This document shows, piece by piece, positions 52,810 through 60,493 of a stretch of DNA of 64,000 nucleotides. The DNA comes from Chloroflexota bacterium (GTDB lineage: Bacteria > Chloroflexota > Anaerolineae > UBA2200). The translations under genes were made by a program, and so were the position numbers. Each line of letters starts with the position of its first letter. Positions within the stretch are counted from its first letter, which is position 1. Under the pieces are notes generated by a model. The model was not told the DNA's origin. It saw only the letters and a list, made by a program, of their open reading frames with translations, and searched no databases. The stretch is from assembly GCA_030607875.1 (NCBI GenBank), contig JAUWJD010000016.1, positions 1 through 64,000 of the forward strand, in the 5' to 3' direction.

Positions 52810-52894
52810 GTGCCATCAACGAAAAAGCACAACGAATAAGCGAATGGTGCGGCTCTCGATTCGTTTATTCGTTTTCCTATTCGTTGACGGCCTG
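52810..52894. repeat. AACGAAT-type palindromic dispersed repeat, copy C
   Basis: Starts 13 bp after the preceding stop: TGCCATCAACGAA, AACGAATAAGCGAATGG, CTCGATTCGTTTATTCGTT, ATTCGTTGACGGCCTGC. The best palindrome of the three copies; it separates convergent genes and could work as a terminator on both strands. Confidence 0.78.
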
Positions 52895-52922
52895 CAATCC
52901 ACTATCAGCCAGTCGCCCCGGG

Positions 52923-53450
52923 CTAGCCCTCGGCTTGGCCTCGCTTCTGCAAGTGGCCTCGGTAGACCCGGCTGGCGTCGTCAACGGTGACAAAGGCCGA
53001 TTCGTCCACTGCGGATACCAAATTCATGATGGCGGGGATGTCACGCCGGTTGGCCACGGTGGTGATGACGTGCACCTTGCCTCTCAAGCCCTCACCCACC
53101 AGTTGCGTCACGCCGTAACCAGCCTTGCGTAGTGCTGCGGCAATCTCCTCACCTGTCGTCTGCGAGATGACCTGCACTGCGGCAAAGCCAAGAGCGAGCC
53201 TCTCCTCGATCTTCAGCCCCACCATGGTACCGACAGCAAAGCCACCGCTGTAGCCGAGCACGTTCCAGACGTTGTTCGCATTCTGCAACACCTTGCTGAT
53301 AGCCACGATGAAGATGAGCGACTCGAAGAAGCTGATCACGCTGGCCAGGCGTTTCTGCCCTCTCATTGCTAATAGACTGCGCACTGTGCCCATGGACACA
53401 TTGACTACCCGTGCGACAAAGACCAGCAACCCTGCTACGAAAGCCTCCAT
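52923..53450 (-). CDS. UPF0316/DUF2179-type membrane protein
   Basis: Membrane protein of about 175 aa. The N-terminal half has hydrophobic helices (LLVFVARVVNVSMGTVRSLL, VISFFESLIFIVAISKVLQN, VLGYSGGFAVGTMVGLKIEE), matching DUF5698. The C-terminal half is a small alpha/beta DUF2179 domain (LGFAAVQVISQTTGEEIAAA, GYGVTQLVGEGLRGKVHVIT). DUF2179 domains in related proteins have been linked to nucleotide sensing, but the role here is unknown. ATG 53450 lies 12 bp after GGAGG. Confidence 0.87.
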   Translation of the reverse strand: MEAFVAGLLVFVARVVNVSMGTVRSLLAMRGQKRLASVISFFESLIFIVAISKVLQNANNVWNVLGYSGGFAVGTMVGLKIEERLALGFAAVQVISQTTGEEIAAALRKAGYGVTQLVGEGLRGKVHVITTVANRRDIPAIMNLVSAVDESAFVTVDDASRVYRGHLQKRGQAEG

Positions 53451-53495
53451 AGCTCGAATGAACCTCCAAGATGTTTGATGGTATACAGCAAGAGT

Positions 53496-53525
53496 ATTGT
53501 ACTGTACTTTTGCTTGCCTGGGCAA
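53496..53525 (-). promoter_or_regulatory. Possible promoter of the UPF0316 gene
   Basis: Minus strand TTGCCC (53525-53520), 18-bp spacer, TACAAT (53501-53496), about 45 bp before the start codon. Confidence 0.4.
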
Positions 53526-53743
53526 GCCGGTCTTTTGGATTGCAGCTACCCAGTTTGTCGGAAGTGGCCTGGGCCGATTCCAGCGATTTCTCAGCCCGGT
53601 TCACCGGGCTTGCACAGCCTCAGCCAGGAGACTTCAGCTCCTGGCGCTGCTCGGTGGTGAAGAGACGCCATTTTCGGCCTGAGGCGAAAGGTGCTACAAT
53701 CCCTGGCACAATCGGCACCTGCGAAGACAGAATGGGGGAAGGT

Positions 53744-54859
53744 ATGGAGTACCGCAAACTGGGCAGGATCGGTCTGGATGTCAGTGTGGTCGGCTTAGGG
53801 ACGGAGTACCTGAACAAAAAGCCCCGCAAGACCGTCGTTTCTGTGGTGCGCGAGGCGATTGAGCAAGGGGTGAACTACTTTGACGTGGTCTTTGCTTTCC
53901 CTGACTACCGCGACAACCTAGGCGCTGCCTTCGAGGGCTACAGAGATCGGGTCTTTCTTGCAGGGCACATATGCACCGGGGAAACGAATGGCCACTACCG
54001 CATGACCCGAGACGTGGCGGAGAACGAGGCGCTGTTCTTCGACCTGCTCTCGCGACTGCACACCGACCATGTGGACGTCCTGTTCATCCAGATGGTGAAC
54101 AGCATGGAAGGGTATCAAGAGGTGATGAAGCCGGGTGGCGTGATGGACCTGGCGCGACGCTTCCAGCGTGAGGGCAAGGCGCGCTTTATCGGCATGAGTG
54201 GTCACCGCCCCCCGGCTGCCCTGGAAGCAGTAGAGAGCGGGCAAGTCGATGTGTGGATGTTCCCGATCAACCTGGCCTGGGATTTCGCCCCAGGCAGGAA
54301 AGAGGTCTTCCAGGCCTGTGCCGAGCACAACGTGGGGCTGGTGGCGATGAAGCCTTTCGCCGGGGGCAAGCTCTTCCAGCAGAAGGACCGCGGCAGCATC
54401 ACCCCAGTGCAGTGCCTGCACTACGTGCTCTCGCAACCTGGCGTCACAGCCGCGGTGCCAGGCCTGAAGAACCTGAAGCAGCTCAACGCGGCACTGCATT
54501 ACGCGGAAGCCACGCAAGAAGAGAAGGACTACCTCCCGATCCTGGCAGCCTTTCAGCAGGACGTGGAGGGGAACTGCGTGTACTGCAACCATTGCCTTCC
54601 CTGTCCGGTGGGCATTGACGTCGGTTCCGTCATACGCAAGCTGGATCGAGCCTTGAAGGCGTCTGGCGAGCCAAGCGGGCAGGCACGCGCAAGTTTCTAC
54701 AACCCCTCCCGCATCCGCTCCCCGAAGGAAAAACCTACAGAGCGCAGCGCTGCAGCTTCGGACTGCATCGAGTGCGGGGAATGCGTGGAACGCTGTCCTT
54801 TTGATGTGGATATCATCTCCAAGATGCAGTTAGCAGCCGAGCTGCTGGAAGCCGGATGA
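53744..54859 (+). CDS. Aldo/keto reductase-fold protein with C-terminal 4Fe-4S cysteines and degenerate active site
   Basis: 371 aa. The AKR barrel is clear (YRKLGRIGLDVSVVGLGTEY, GKARFIGMSGHRPPAALEAV, VGLVAMKPFAGGKLF). The usual catalytic tetrad Asp-Tyr-Lys-His is mostly lost: NYFDVVFAF has the Asp but Phe for Tyr, VFLAGHIC has His for Lys, and DVLFIQM has Gln for His. The C-terminal part holds ferredoxin-like cysteines, CVYCNHCLPCP and CIECGECVERCPFDVDI, enough for one or two clusters. An electron-transfer role rather than NADPH-dependent carbonyl reduction is inferred. ATG 53744 follows GGGGGAA. Its stop overlaps the next start by 4 bp. Confidence 0.87.
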   Translation: MEYRKLGRIGLDVSVVGLGTEYLNKKPRKTVVSVVREAIEQGVNYFDVVFAFPDYRDNLGAAFEGYRDRVFLAGHICTGETNGHYRMTRDVAENEALFFDLLSRLHTDHVDVLFIQMVNSMEGYQEVMKPGGVMDLARRFQREGKARFIGMSGHRPPAALEAVESGQVDVWMFPINLAWDFAPGRKEVFQACAEHNVGLVAMKPFAGGKLFQQKDRGSITPVQCLHYVLSQPGVTAAVPGLKNLKQLNAALHYAEATQEEKDYLPILAAFQQDVEGNCVYCNHCLPCPVGIDVGSVIRKLDRALKASGEPSGQARASFYNPSRIRSPKEKPTERSAAASDCIECGECVERCPFDVDIISKMQLAAELLEAG

Positions 54860-55353
54860 TTGCTCCACGGTTTGTCGCTATCCTGCGCAAGATACACGAC
54901 CGGCTGCGCGATAGCAGCGTGAACTGGGCGGTCACAGGCAGCCTTGGCCTGGCACTCCAGGGGGTGCCTGTGGAGGTGCACGACATTGACCTGCTGACGG
55001 ATGAGGCGGGGGCCTATGAGATCGAGAGGCGCCTCTTCGAGTTCGTGACCCGCAGGGTGCGTTTTTCTGCTGAGGAGCACATTCGCTCCCATTTCGGCGC
55101 CCTAACGATCGATGGCGTCAAGGTGGAGATCATCGGCGATGTGGAGACGCGGCGAGCAGATGAAAGCTGGGAGGGAGGCTGGGACCTGGCCCGACACAAG
55201 CGTGTAGTGGAGATCGAGGGGAAACAAATCCCAGTCCTGTCGTTGGAGTGCGAGTATGAGGCATACCAGAGGCTGGGCAGGACCGAGAAGGTGGAGTTGC
55301 TGCGCGAATGGCTGTATGGGAAGCGTGGGTTCAGTGGAATGTTGGAACGTTAG
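54856..55353 (+). CDS. Nucleotidyltransferase-fold protein, coupled to the upstream gene
   Basis: 165 aa. The N-terminal region WAVTGSLGLALQGVPVEVHD leading to IDLLTDEAG has the Gly-Ser and Asp-x-Asp pattern of the polymerase-beta-type nucleotidyltransferase superfamily; a third acidic residue may lie in VKVEIIGDVE. Similar small proteins include antibiotic-type nucleotidyltransferases and AbiEii/MenA-like toxins, but no antitoxin partner is apparent. The ATG overlaps the stop of the iron-sulfur AKR gene (ATGA), indicating coupled translation. The function is not known. Confidence 0.78.
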   Translation: MIAPRFVAILRKIHDRLRDSSVNWAVTGSLGLALQGVPVEVHDIDLLTDEAGAYEIERRLFEFVTRRVRFSAEEHIRSHFGALTIDGVKVEIIGDVETRRADESWEGGWDLARHKRVVEIEGKQIPVLSLECEYEAYQRLGRTEKVELLREWLYGKRGFSGMLER

Positions 55354-55389
55354 GGCGTGACAACGTGACACGAACGAGGATGATCTGTT

Positions 55390-55877
55390 GTGAAGCAGCG
55401 TAGACAGATCGAAGCAAGTATCGACATTCGTCCGGCCAGCGAGGCCGACATACCGGACCTGGTGTGGCTGCGGCGGACGATGTGGGAGGCGATGGGCTTT
55501 GATGACCCAGCTCAACTGGAGGCCGCTGACGTAGCAGCCGCGGCCTATTTCGCCAGGGCCATCCCTGCCGGCGAGTTCCACGGCTGGCTGGCGGTGACGT
55601 CGGCGGGAGAGGCGGTGGGCGCGGCGGTGTGGTGATCGACCCACATGTGCCTGGCCCGACCAACTTGTCAGGTCGGATTGGGCACATCCTGAATCTGGTG
55701 ACCGACCCTGCTTATTGCCGTAGGGGCATTGCGCGGCGCGTCATGAAGGTGATGCTGAGTTGGCTGAAGCAACAGGGCATCCAGAACGTGTCATTGCACG
55801 CCACAGAGATGGGGCGACCACTGTATGATGAGCTGGATTTTGTGGGGAGCAATGAGATGACGCTGAGGATGCAGTGA
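55390..55877 (+). pseudogene. GNAT family N-acetyltransferase with frameshift
   Basis: The first frame (GTG 55390) gives the GNAT beginning: IDIRPASEADIPDLVWLRRT and a central strand GEFHGWLAVTSAGEAVGAAV, stopping at 55635. The second frame, overlapping at 55629, continues VIDPHVPGPTNL, then motif A as LNLVTDPAYCRRGIARRVMK (acetyl-CoA loop RRGIAR) and the C-terminal LYDELDFVGSNEMTLRM. A one-base deletion near 55620-55630 would restore about 162 aa. Either a recent inactivation or a sequence error in a G-rich run. Confidence 0.78.
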
Positions 55878-56342
55878 CAACTGATCCTACGAGGCAACGC
55901 AGCGTTCCCGGTTTTGCGCGATGCCTATGAGAGCGTCCCGCGCCTGGGTAGTCCTCCTGACTGGCAGCCGTGGAGGTTGGAGGAGGTGAATGGCGGGTAG
56001 TGGGTGGTGGGTGGCGTTCGCTCTAGAGGCCCTGCAGAGCTTTTCATTTTCACCGTGCGCTGGTCTGAGGATGCCAACCTCGAACAGGTCACGAATACAC
56101 GAATGGGGGCGCGGCGGAGGCGGATTCTGGCACAGATTGCACGGATTCCTCGGCGAGATGGAGGGCCACACCGTGTATCGGCGTAAGATTCCGCGCTGTG
56201 ACAGCGTCCTTTGTGCAGGAGGGGGGCGTTTCCGGCTGTGCATTGTTCAGACCTGAAGGCAGCCAGTCATGGGTTGGTCGCTCGATAGCGACCATGGCCT
56301 GAAATGCCGCGCCCTACTGCAACCGATACATGGAGGTACTTG
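55878..56342. other. Intergenic region, 465 bp, repeat-bearing
   Basis: No credible full gene. Contains a GCGGGTAGTGGGTGGTGGG copy (about 55990-56013) related to the four-helix-bundle cassette arms, and CACGAATACACGAATG (about 56090) related to the ACACGAAA repeat. A short open stretch after the GNAT stop (to about 55998) reads like protein but has no start codon. Confidence 0.5.
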
Positions 56343-57230
56343 ATGGAAACCCGACCCTTTGGTAAGACTGGGGCAAGCCTGCCCATCCTCAGCCTGGGCT
56401 GCCAGCGTCTGGTGGACGAGGAGGGCTGCAGCGAGGAGCAGGCCGTTGCCATTCTGAACACCGCTCTGGAGCGGGGCATCCGCTACTTTGACACGGCATG
56501 GATCTACTCGCAGGGCCAGAGCGAGCAGCGGGTGGGCCTGGTGGCCAAGCACCGCCGCAAGGAGATGTGGATCGCCACCAAGACCTGGGATACGACCCGC
56601 GATGGTGCGCGCCGCCAGTTGGAAGAAGGCTTAGCCCGTCTGCAGACCGACCATGTGGACGAGTGGCGCCTGCATAACGTCTATGACATGGCGCGGCTGG
56701 ATGCCATGATGGGCACGGGCGGCGCATTGGAGGCGGCCATCCAGGCACGGGAGGAAGGCCTGGCGCGTTTTATCAGTATCTCGGGACACAGCAATCCGCA
56801 GGTGCAGGTCGAGGCACTGCGCCGCTTCCCCTTTGATACCGCGTTGGTGGCAGTATCGGTACTGGATCACTTTATCCACAGCTTTGCGGAAGAGTTCCTG
56901 CCGGTGGCGCAGCACCGCGGCGTGGGCGTGGTGGGGATGAAGATCTTTGGCCTCCGAGCGCTGTCTCACGTCGCTGGCCGTGCCCTGCGCTATGCGCTGG
57001 CTCTGCCGCTGACCACGGTCATCGTGGGCTGCTCGACCATGGAACAGTTGGAAGCGGACCTGGCTGTGGCCGAAGACTTCCAGCCGATGACCGGGCCGGA
57101 ACGTCTGGAGTTCTTTGGCGAGATGCTGCCGCTGGTGAGGCCGGAGAACATGCCCTGGAAGGCAGCCGACTGGGGCAATCCGACAGAGTGGAGGCCACGG
57201 CAGGAGCCGGCAGGATTGTTCAACTGGTGA
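56343..57230 (+). CDS. Aldo/keto reductase
   Basis: 295-aa AKR barrel with an intact tetrad: Asp and Tyr in RYFDTAWIYSQGQSE, Lys in MWIATKTWD, His in DEWRLHNVYD. Further marks are LSLGCQRLVDEE at the start and TTVIVGCSTMEQLEADLAVA at the cofactor end. Expected to reduce an aldehyde or ketone with NAD(P)H in the cytoplasm; substrate unknown. No iron-sulfur tail, unlike the paralogue at 53744. ATG 56343 follows TGGAGGT at good spacing. Confidence 0.88.
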   Translation: METRPFGKTGASLPILSLGCQRLVDEEGCSEEQAVAILNTALERGIRYFDTAWIYSQGQSEQRVGLVAKHRRKEMWIATKTWDTTRDGARRQLEEGLARLQTDHVDEWRLHNVYDMARLDAMMGTGGALEAAIQAREEGLARFISISGHSNPQVQVEALRRFPFDTALVAVSVLDHFIHSFAEEFLPVAQHRGVGVVGMKIFGLRALSHVAGRALRYALALPLTTVIVGCSTMEQLEADLAVAEDFQPMTGPERLEFFGEMLPLVRPENMPWKAADWGNPTEWRPRQEPAGLFNW

Positions 57231-57332
57231 ACTCATATTCACGATTGGCTGGGTTGGCAGGGCGGGGTCTTGATTGTGAGCGAGACAGCGCAATGCCGAA
57301 TACAACATGATGTCTGCCTTGAAAGGAGGAAC

Positions 57333-57620
57333 ATGGATTGGATACACGTTGATGGTGAGCACAAAGGAGAGATCAAGCTTTTTGCCCTGAGCACCTGTGG
57401 TTGGTGCAGGAGGACCAAGGCTCTCCTGGATAAGCTCGGTGTGGAGTACGAGTACAAGTACGTTGACTTGTTGGCTGGAGCGGAGAGGGACGAGGTGCTC
57501 GAAGAGATAGGACGCTGGAACCCGGCGCGCTCGCTTCCCACTATGGTGCTCAACGGCGACAGGTGCATCATCGGCTACAAGCCGGACAAGATCAAGGAGG
57601 CGTTGAGCGATGGCGAATGA
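57333..57620 (+). CDS. Glutaredoxin-like protein (CxxC)
   Basis: 95-aa thioredoxin-fold protein with active site [18 protein letters not shown], the cis-Pro region [16 protein letters not shown] and [10 protein letters not shown], similar to NrdH/glutaredoxin-type redoxins. AAAGGAGGA precedes ATG 57333. Its end overlaps the start of the FTR-like gene by 11 bp, so the two are co-translated and probably act as a redox pair, the reductase reducing the disulfide of this protein. Confidence 0.9.
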   Translation: MDWIHVDGEHKGEIKLFALSTCGWCRRTKALLDKLGVEYEYKYVDLLAGAERDEVLEEIGRWNPARSLPTMVLNGDRCIIGYKPDKIKEALSDGE

Positions 57621-58125
57621 GCAAATCCCTATGGCAGAAGTGAACAAGCTGTATGAGAGGCTGAAGCAGGAAGCTGAAGCCGGTGGGTACGACCTCACTC
57701 CAGATGTGGAGTTCGCCAAAGAGCTGGTCTGGGGCCTGCTCACCAACGAGCAGCGCTACGGGTACCGGGCGTGTCCCTGCCGCCTGGCTTCAGGCAACAA
57801 AGAGGAGGACCTGGACATCATTTGTCCCTGCGACTACCGTGATCCAGACCTCAGCGAGTATGATGCCTGCTACTGCAGTCTGTACGTGTCGGAAGCTGTG
57901 ACCAAGGGCGAGAAAGAGGTCGGATCGATTCCCGAACGACGTCCACCACCAGAGGAAAGGGCGAAGGAGAAGGCGGAAGCGCAGCCTGTGGTCGGTACGC
58001 TCTCGTCATTGTCCTACCCGGTGTGGAGGTGCCGCGTCTGTGGCTATCTCTGCGCGCGGGACGAGCCACCTGGGGTGTGCCCCATCTGCAAGGCCAAGCA
58101 GGAGCGATTCGGGCGATTCCTCTAG
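57610..58125 (+). CDS. Ferredoxin:thioredoxin reductase catalytic-subunit-like protein with rubredoxin-type tail
   Basis: 171 aa. The FTR beta-like domain has the cysteine set [20 protein letters not shown] and [13 protein letters not shown] (residues ~54-100), which in the family hold a 4Fe-4S cluster next to a redox disulfide. The C-terminal ~35 residues, [12 protein letters not shown] and [13 protein letters not shown], form a rubredoxin/rubrerythrin-type iron or zinc site joined by a charged linker. Overlap with the glutaredoxin-like gene implies that electrons pass from ferredoxin or the rubredoxin site to that CxxC protein. Confidence 0.9.
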   Translation: MANEQIPMAEVNKLYERLKQEAEAGGYDLTPDVEFAKELVWGLLTNEQRYGYRACPCRLASGNKEEDLDIICPCDYRDPDLSEYDACYCSLYVSEAVTKGEKEVGSIPERRPPPEERAKEKAEAQPVVGTLSSLSYPVWRCRVCGYLCARDEPPGVCPICKAKQERFGRFL

Positions 58126-58127
58126 GA

Positions 58128-58162
58128 TAGTTGCCAGTTTGCAGTTGGCGGTTGCCAGTCAT
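58128..58162. repeat. GTTGGCGGTTGCCAG dispersed repeat after the FTR-like gene
   Basis: AGTTGCCAGTTTGCAGTTGG and following, directly after the stop codon. Same family as 37528-37560. Confidence 0.65.
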
Positions 58163-58168
58163 GGACCC

Positions 58169-59152
58169 CTAACGGTCAACTGCCGCCCGCGCGGCGAGGA
58201 TGTTGCCCACTGGTGTGTTGATGAACATAACGCAGCCGGTGCCGATGATCACTCGCTGGCCGCTGGTCTCCTCCAGTGCTGCCTGCACCTTGGCGCGCAC
58301 TTGCTCGGGCGTGCCTCGTAGCATGGTTGTCACGCGGTGCAGCCCACCAACCAGCGCGCCATGAAAGCGCGGCAGCGCTTCCCGGAGAGAGGGTGGCGTC
58401 TCGCGGTCGTGCCAGTTGATAGCCTGTACGGGGTAGTCCACGACCAGATCGAACATAATGTGATCCCCGTGCACGTGCAATAGGTTGAACCACAGCCCCT
58501 GGGTGGCCTCTAGCACACGCAGATCGTAGGGGCGTCCGAACTCGCGGTACTCGGCCTCACTGAGCAGATCGTAAGTGGCATGCTGGAGGGCCAGGAAGAT
58601 GCCGGCGATGCCCGTACCCCGCGCCGCCTCGATGAAGCGCATGGTGCTCTCGGTGATGGTCTCCAGGCCGGCCTTGAGGGCCTCGGGGTGCTGGCGCAGG
58701 TGGGGGAGCAGCCGGGCCCCGGCCAGGTTCTTGGCCTGAGCCAGCGGATTAAAGATGGTCTGGATGAAGGGAGTTCCCTTTTCCAGCCCCTGCCCGATCG
58801 TGTCCAGCGCGCGACAGGCCTCGCCCAGCGTTCCCTGGTAGGGGTCGAGCACCTGGAGTTTGGCCCAGTCTTCGGGCCGCTGGATGACCCGTGGGCCCCA
58901 TTCCCTTGTTCCTTCGTCGTTGCCCACCCAGCGAGAGGTTGCGCCCCAGTCGGTGATGCAGTAGTTGCTGCCGGGCATGCACTTTACAAAGTCAAAATCG
59001 TAGGTGTGCTGAAAGTCCAGGATGGCGCGAGCCAGGCCTACCGCTCGTTGGTCATCACCGGGCCAGTGACGCCACAAGGATACCGCCGGCCGATCCACTG
59101 GCTGTCCGGCAACAGTCGCTTCCAGGCGCTCGCGCTTGGTCATCTTGGACAT
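58169..59152 (-). CDS. Uroporphyrinogen decarboxylase (URO-D) family protein
   Basis: 327-aa TIM-barrel protein: TKRERLEATVAGQPVDRPAV at the start, FIQTIFNPLAQAKNLAG, IFLALQHATYDLLSEAEY, WFNLLHVHGDHIMFD and, near the end, VIIGTGCVMFINTPVGNILA. Family members include HemE and the corrinoid-linked methyltransferases MtaA/CmuA. The N-terminal Arg-rich substrate motif of true HemE is not obvious, and no heme genes are nearby, so a methyltransferase-like role is the better guess. ATG 59152 lies after GGAGG. Confidence 0.85.
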   Translation of the reverse strand: MSKMTKRERLEATVAGQPVDRPAVSLWRHWPGDDQRAVGLARAILDFQHTYDFDFVKCMPGSNYCITDWGATSRWVGNDEGTREWGPRVIQRPEDWAKLQVLDPYQGTLGEACRALDTIGQGLEKGTPFIQTIFNPLAQAKNLAGARLLPHLRQHPEALKAGLETITESTMRFIEAARGTGIAGIFLALQHATYDLLSEAEYREFGRPYDLRVLEATQGLWFNLLHVHGDHIMFDLVVDYPVQAINWHDRETPPSLREALPRFHGALVGGLHRVTTMLRGTPEQVRAKVQAALEETSGQRVIIGTGCVMFINTPVGNILAARAAVDR

Positions 59153-59252
59153 GACGTGCCTCCTGTGATTGTTCTGTCAGGCATGGTATTATACCTGAAG
59201 CTGTTGGAAATGGCTGATCACTGATGGGAGTGTGTGCTGAGTTGTAGCGGTC

Positions 59253-59786
59253 CTATGGTGTCACCGTAATCACCAGCGGCGGCGCAAAGCTGCTGGCCCA
59301 ATATGCTGGGCCTGGATAGCCCAGGTGCACTTCGAAACTGGTGTAAGCGCGCAGCGTGGCTTGACCTGCCCCGACAGCCTGCAGCATGAAATCCGCCTGG
59401 TCATAGTTCCCTGGAGCGACGGCCAGGTAGTGGATTACCTGCAGCGGTGTGAGCGCCTCGATGATGGGCTCTGTTGCCTGACTTTCCCACCATAGGGTAT
59501 GCAGGGGCAGACCCAGAGCAACACAGCCTTGGTTGTAGAGCGTGCTGGTCACGGTGACCTTTTCGCCCACACGAAGTGTTGTGGCCGTAGTCGATAGGGC
59601 CATCGAAGCGGCATGCGTTTGGCACTCACCTTTGCGTACAACGGGCAAGAAGACCTGATGTGTCGTCATTGCCAGCCTCTCTGTGCTTAGTACAGGAGTA
59701 ATGTGTGTGGACACTGGAGCAAATCCAAGGCATGCCCAGAGCAGCAGGCTGATGAACAGAGTGTGTTTCGCAACAGTCACGGTCAC
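59253..59786 (-). CDS. Small exported protein with LPVVRKG motif and beta-sandwich domain
   Basis: 177 aa. Signal peptide HTLFISLLLWACLGFAPVST, then the motif QVFLPVVRKGE (~residue 50) near the start of the mature protein, then a domain with LRVGEKVTVTSTLYNQGCVA, LHTLWWESQATEP and YTSFEVHLGYPGPAYWA, which looks like a CARDB/DUF11-type Ig-like sandwich. GTG 59786 is taken as start, with GGAAAGGA upstream; earlier in-frame codons lack a signal-like start. No enzyme features. Surface-exposed role inferred. Confidence 0.75.
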   Translation of the reverse strand: MTVTVAKHTLFISLLLWACLGFAPVSTHITPVLSTERLAMTTHQVFLPVVRKGECQTHAASMALSTTATTLRVGEKVTVTSTLYNQGCVALGLPLHTLWWESQATEPIIEALTPLQVIHYLAVAPGNYDQADFMLQAVGAGQATLRAYTSFEVHLGYPGPAYWASSFAPPLVITVTP

Positions 59787-60027
59787 AAGTCCTTTCCGGG
59801 AGGCCGTTTCGTATCCCGCCTGGTGGGTTGCCGCCAATCCGTTCGGGCGCTTGCGCAGCTTGGCCAATCATTGCGCCCAGGGTTACCCAAGCTCACCTGT
59901 TGCTCTGCACAATTATACCACAGAAGTGTGCTGACGGACACATGGCGGTGCCTGTTGGAGTGCTCTTGGCGTTCCCGGAGGTGATGGGGTGCTCCGAAAT
60001 GGAGGTGTACCCGTTTTGGCAGATGAT
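59787..60027. other. Intergenic region between divergent genes
   Basis: No gene seen. A minus-strand TATAAT lies at 59917-59912 with a weak -35 (TGTCCG) and may serve the exported-protein gene; the cold-shock promoter begins at 60028. Confidence 0.5.
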
Positions 60028-60056
60028 TTGACAGACTAACGATTATATGCTATCGT
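60028..60056 (+). promoter_or_regulatory. Promoter of the cold-shock gene, with long leader
   Basis: Perfect TTGACA (60028-60033), 17-bp spacer, TATCGT (60051-60056). Transcription from about 60063 leaves a leader of roughly 145 bases before the GTG at 60207, comparable with the long leaders of cspA-type genes. Confidence 0.65.
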
Positions 60057-60206
60057 GTATTTGTCAACAGAATGGAGGAAGCACCCCAAGCGGCCGGTAG
60101 GTGCATCCAGCCAGGCTCTGCCTGCGCCGGTGTTTCTTATCTGGTGCTCGTCGGGCGATGTCCTTCGCTCTAGAGATGAACAAAAGCAAGGAAGGAGCAG
60201 TGGATT

Positions 60207-60416
60207 GTGAGCGAGCGTATTATCGGTACTGTGAAGTGGTTCAACAGCGGCAAGGGCTACGGGTTCCTCTCCCGTGAGAATGGTGAGGATGTCTTTGTGC
60301 ACTATTCGGCGATAGAAGCAGAAGGCTTCCGCAAGCTCGAAGAGGGCCAGCGAGTCGAATTCAGCGTCGAGGATACCCCCAAGGGACCGCAGGCAACAAA
60401 CGTCATCCTCCTCTAG
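60207..60416 (+). CDS. Cold-shock domain protein
   Basis: 69-aa CspA-like RNA chaperone. RNP1 lies in [15 protein letters not shown] and RNP2 in [13 protein letters not shown]; the ending [10 protein letters not shown] is typical. Binds single-stranded RNA or DNA and melts structure at low temperature. GTG start with AAGGAAGGAG about 14 bp upstream. Own promoter with long leader upstream, strong terminator downstream, hence monocistronic. Confidence 0.96.
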   Translation: MSERIIGTVKWFNSGKGYGFLSRENGEDVFVHYSAIEAEGFRKLEEGQRVEFSVEDTPKGPQATNVILL

Positions 60417-60433
60417 ATCGACAGAGAATTACT

Positions 60434-60470
60434 AAAAAGGCGCTTTGGCTCGCAGCCAAGGCGCTTTTTT
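60434..60470 (+). terminator. Rho-independent terminator of the cold-shock gene
   Basis: A 17-bp inverted repeat AAAAAGGCGCTTTGGCT / AGCCAAGGCGCTTTTTT with a 3-base loop and a T-run, 18 bp after the stop. The A-run on the other side means it could also end minus-strand transcripts. Confidence 0.93.
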
Positions 60471-60493
60471 GGTACCGCGAAGGGGCATGAAGA

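Noticed and set aside
55878-55998. Extra C-terminal segment of the GNAT gene after its stop
   Set aside because: In frame and protein-like, but there is no start codon, no clear family match, and GNAT proteins normally end where the stop lies.
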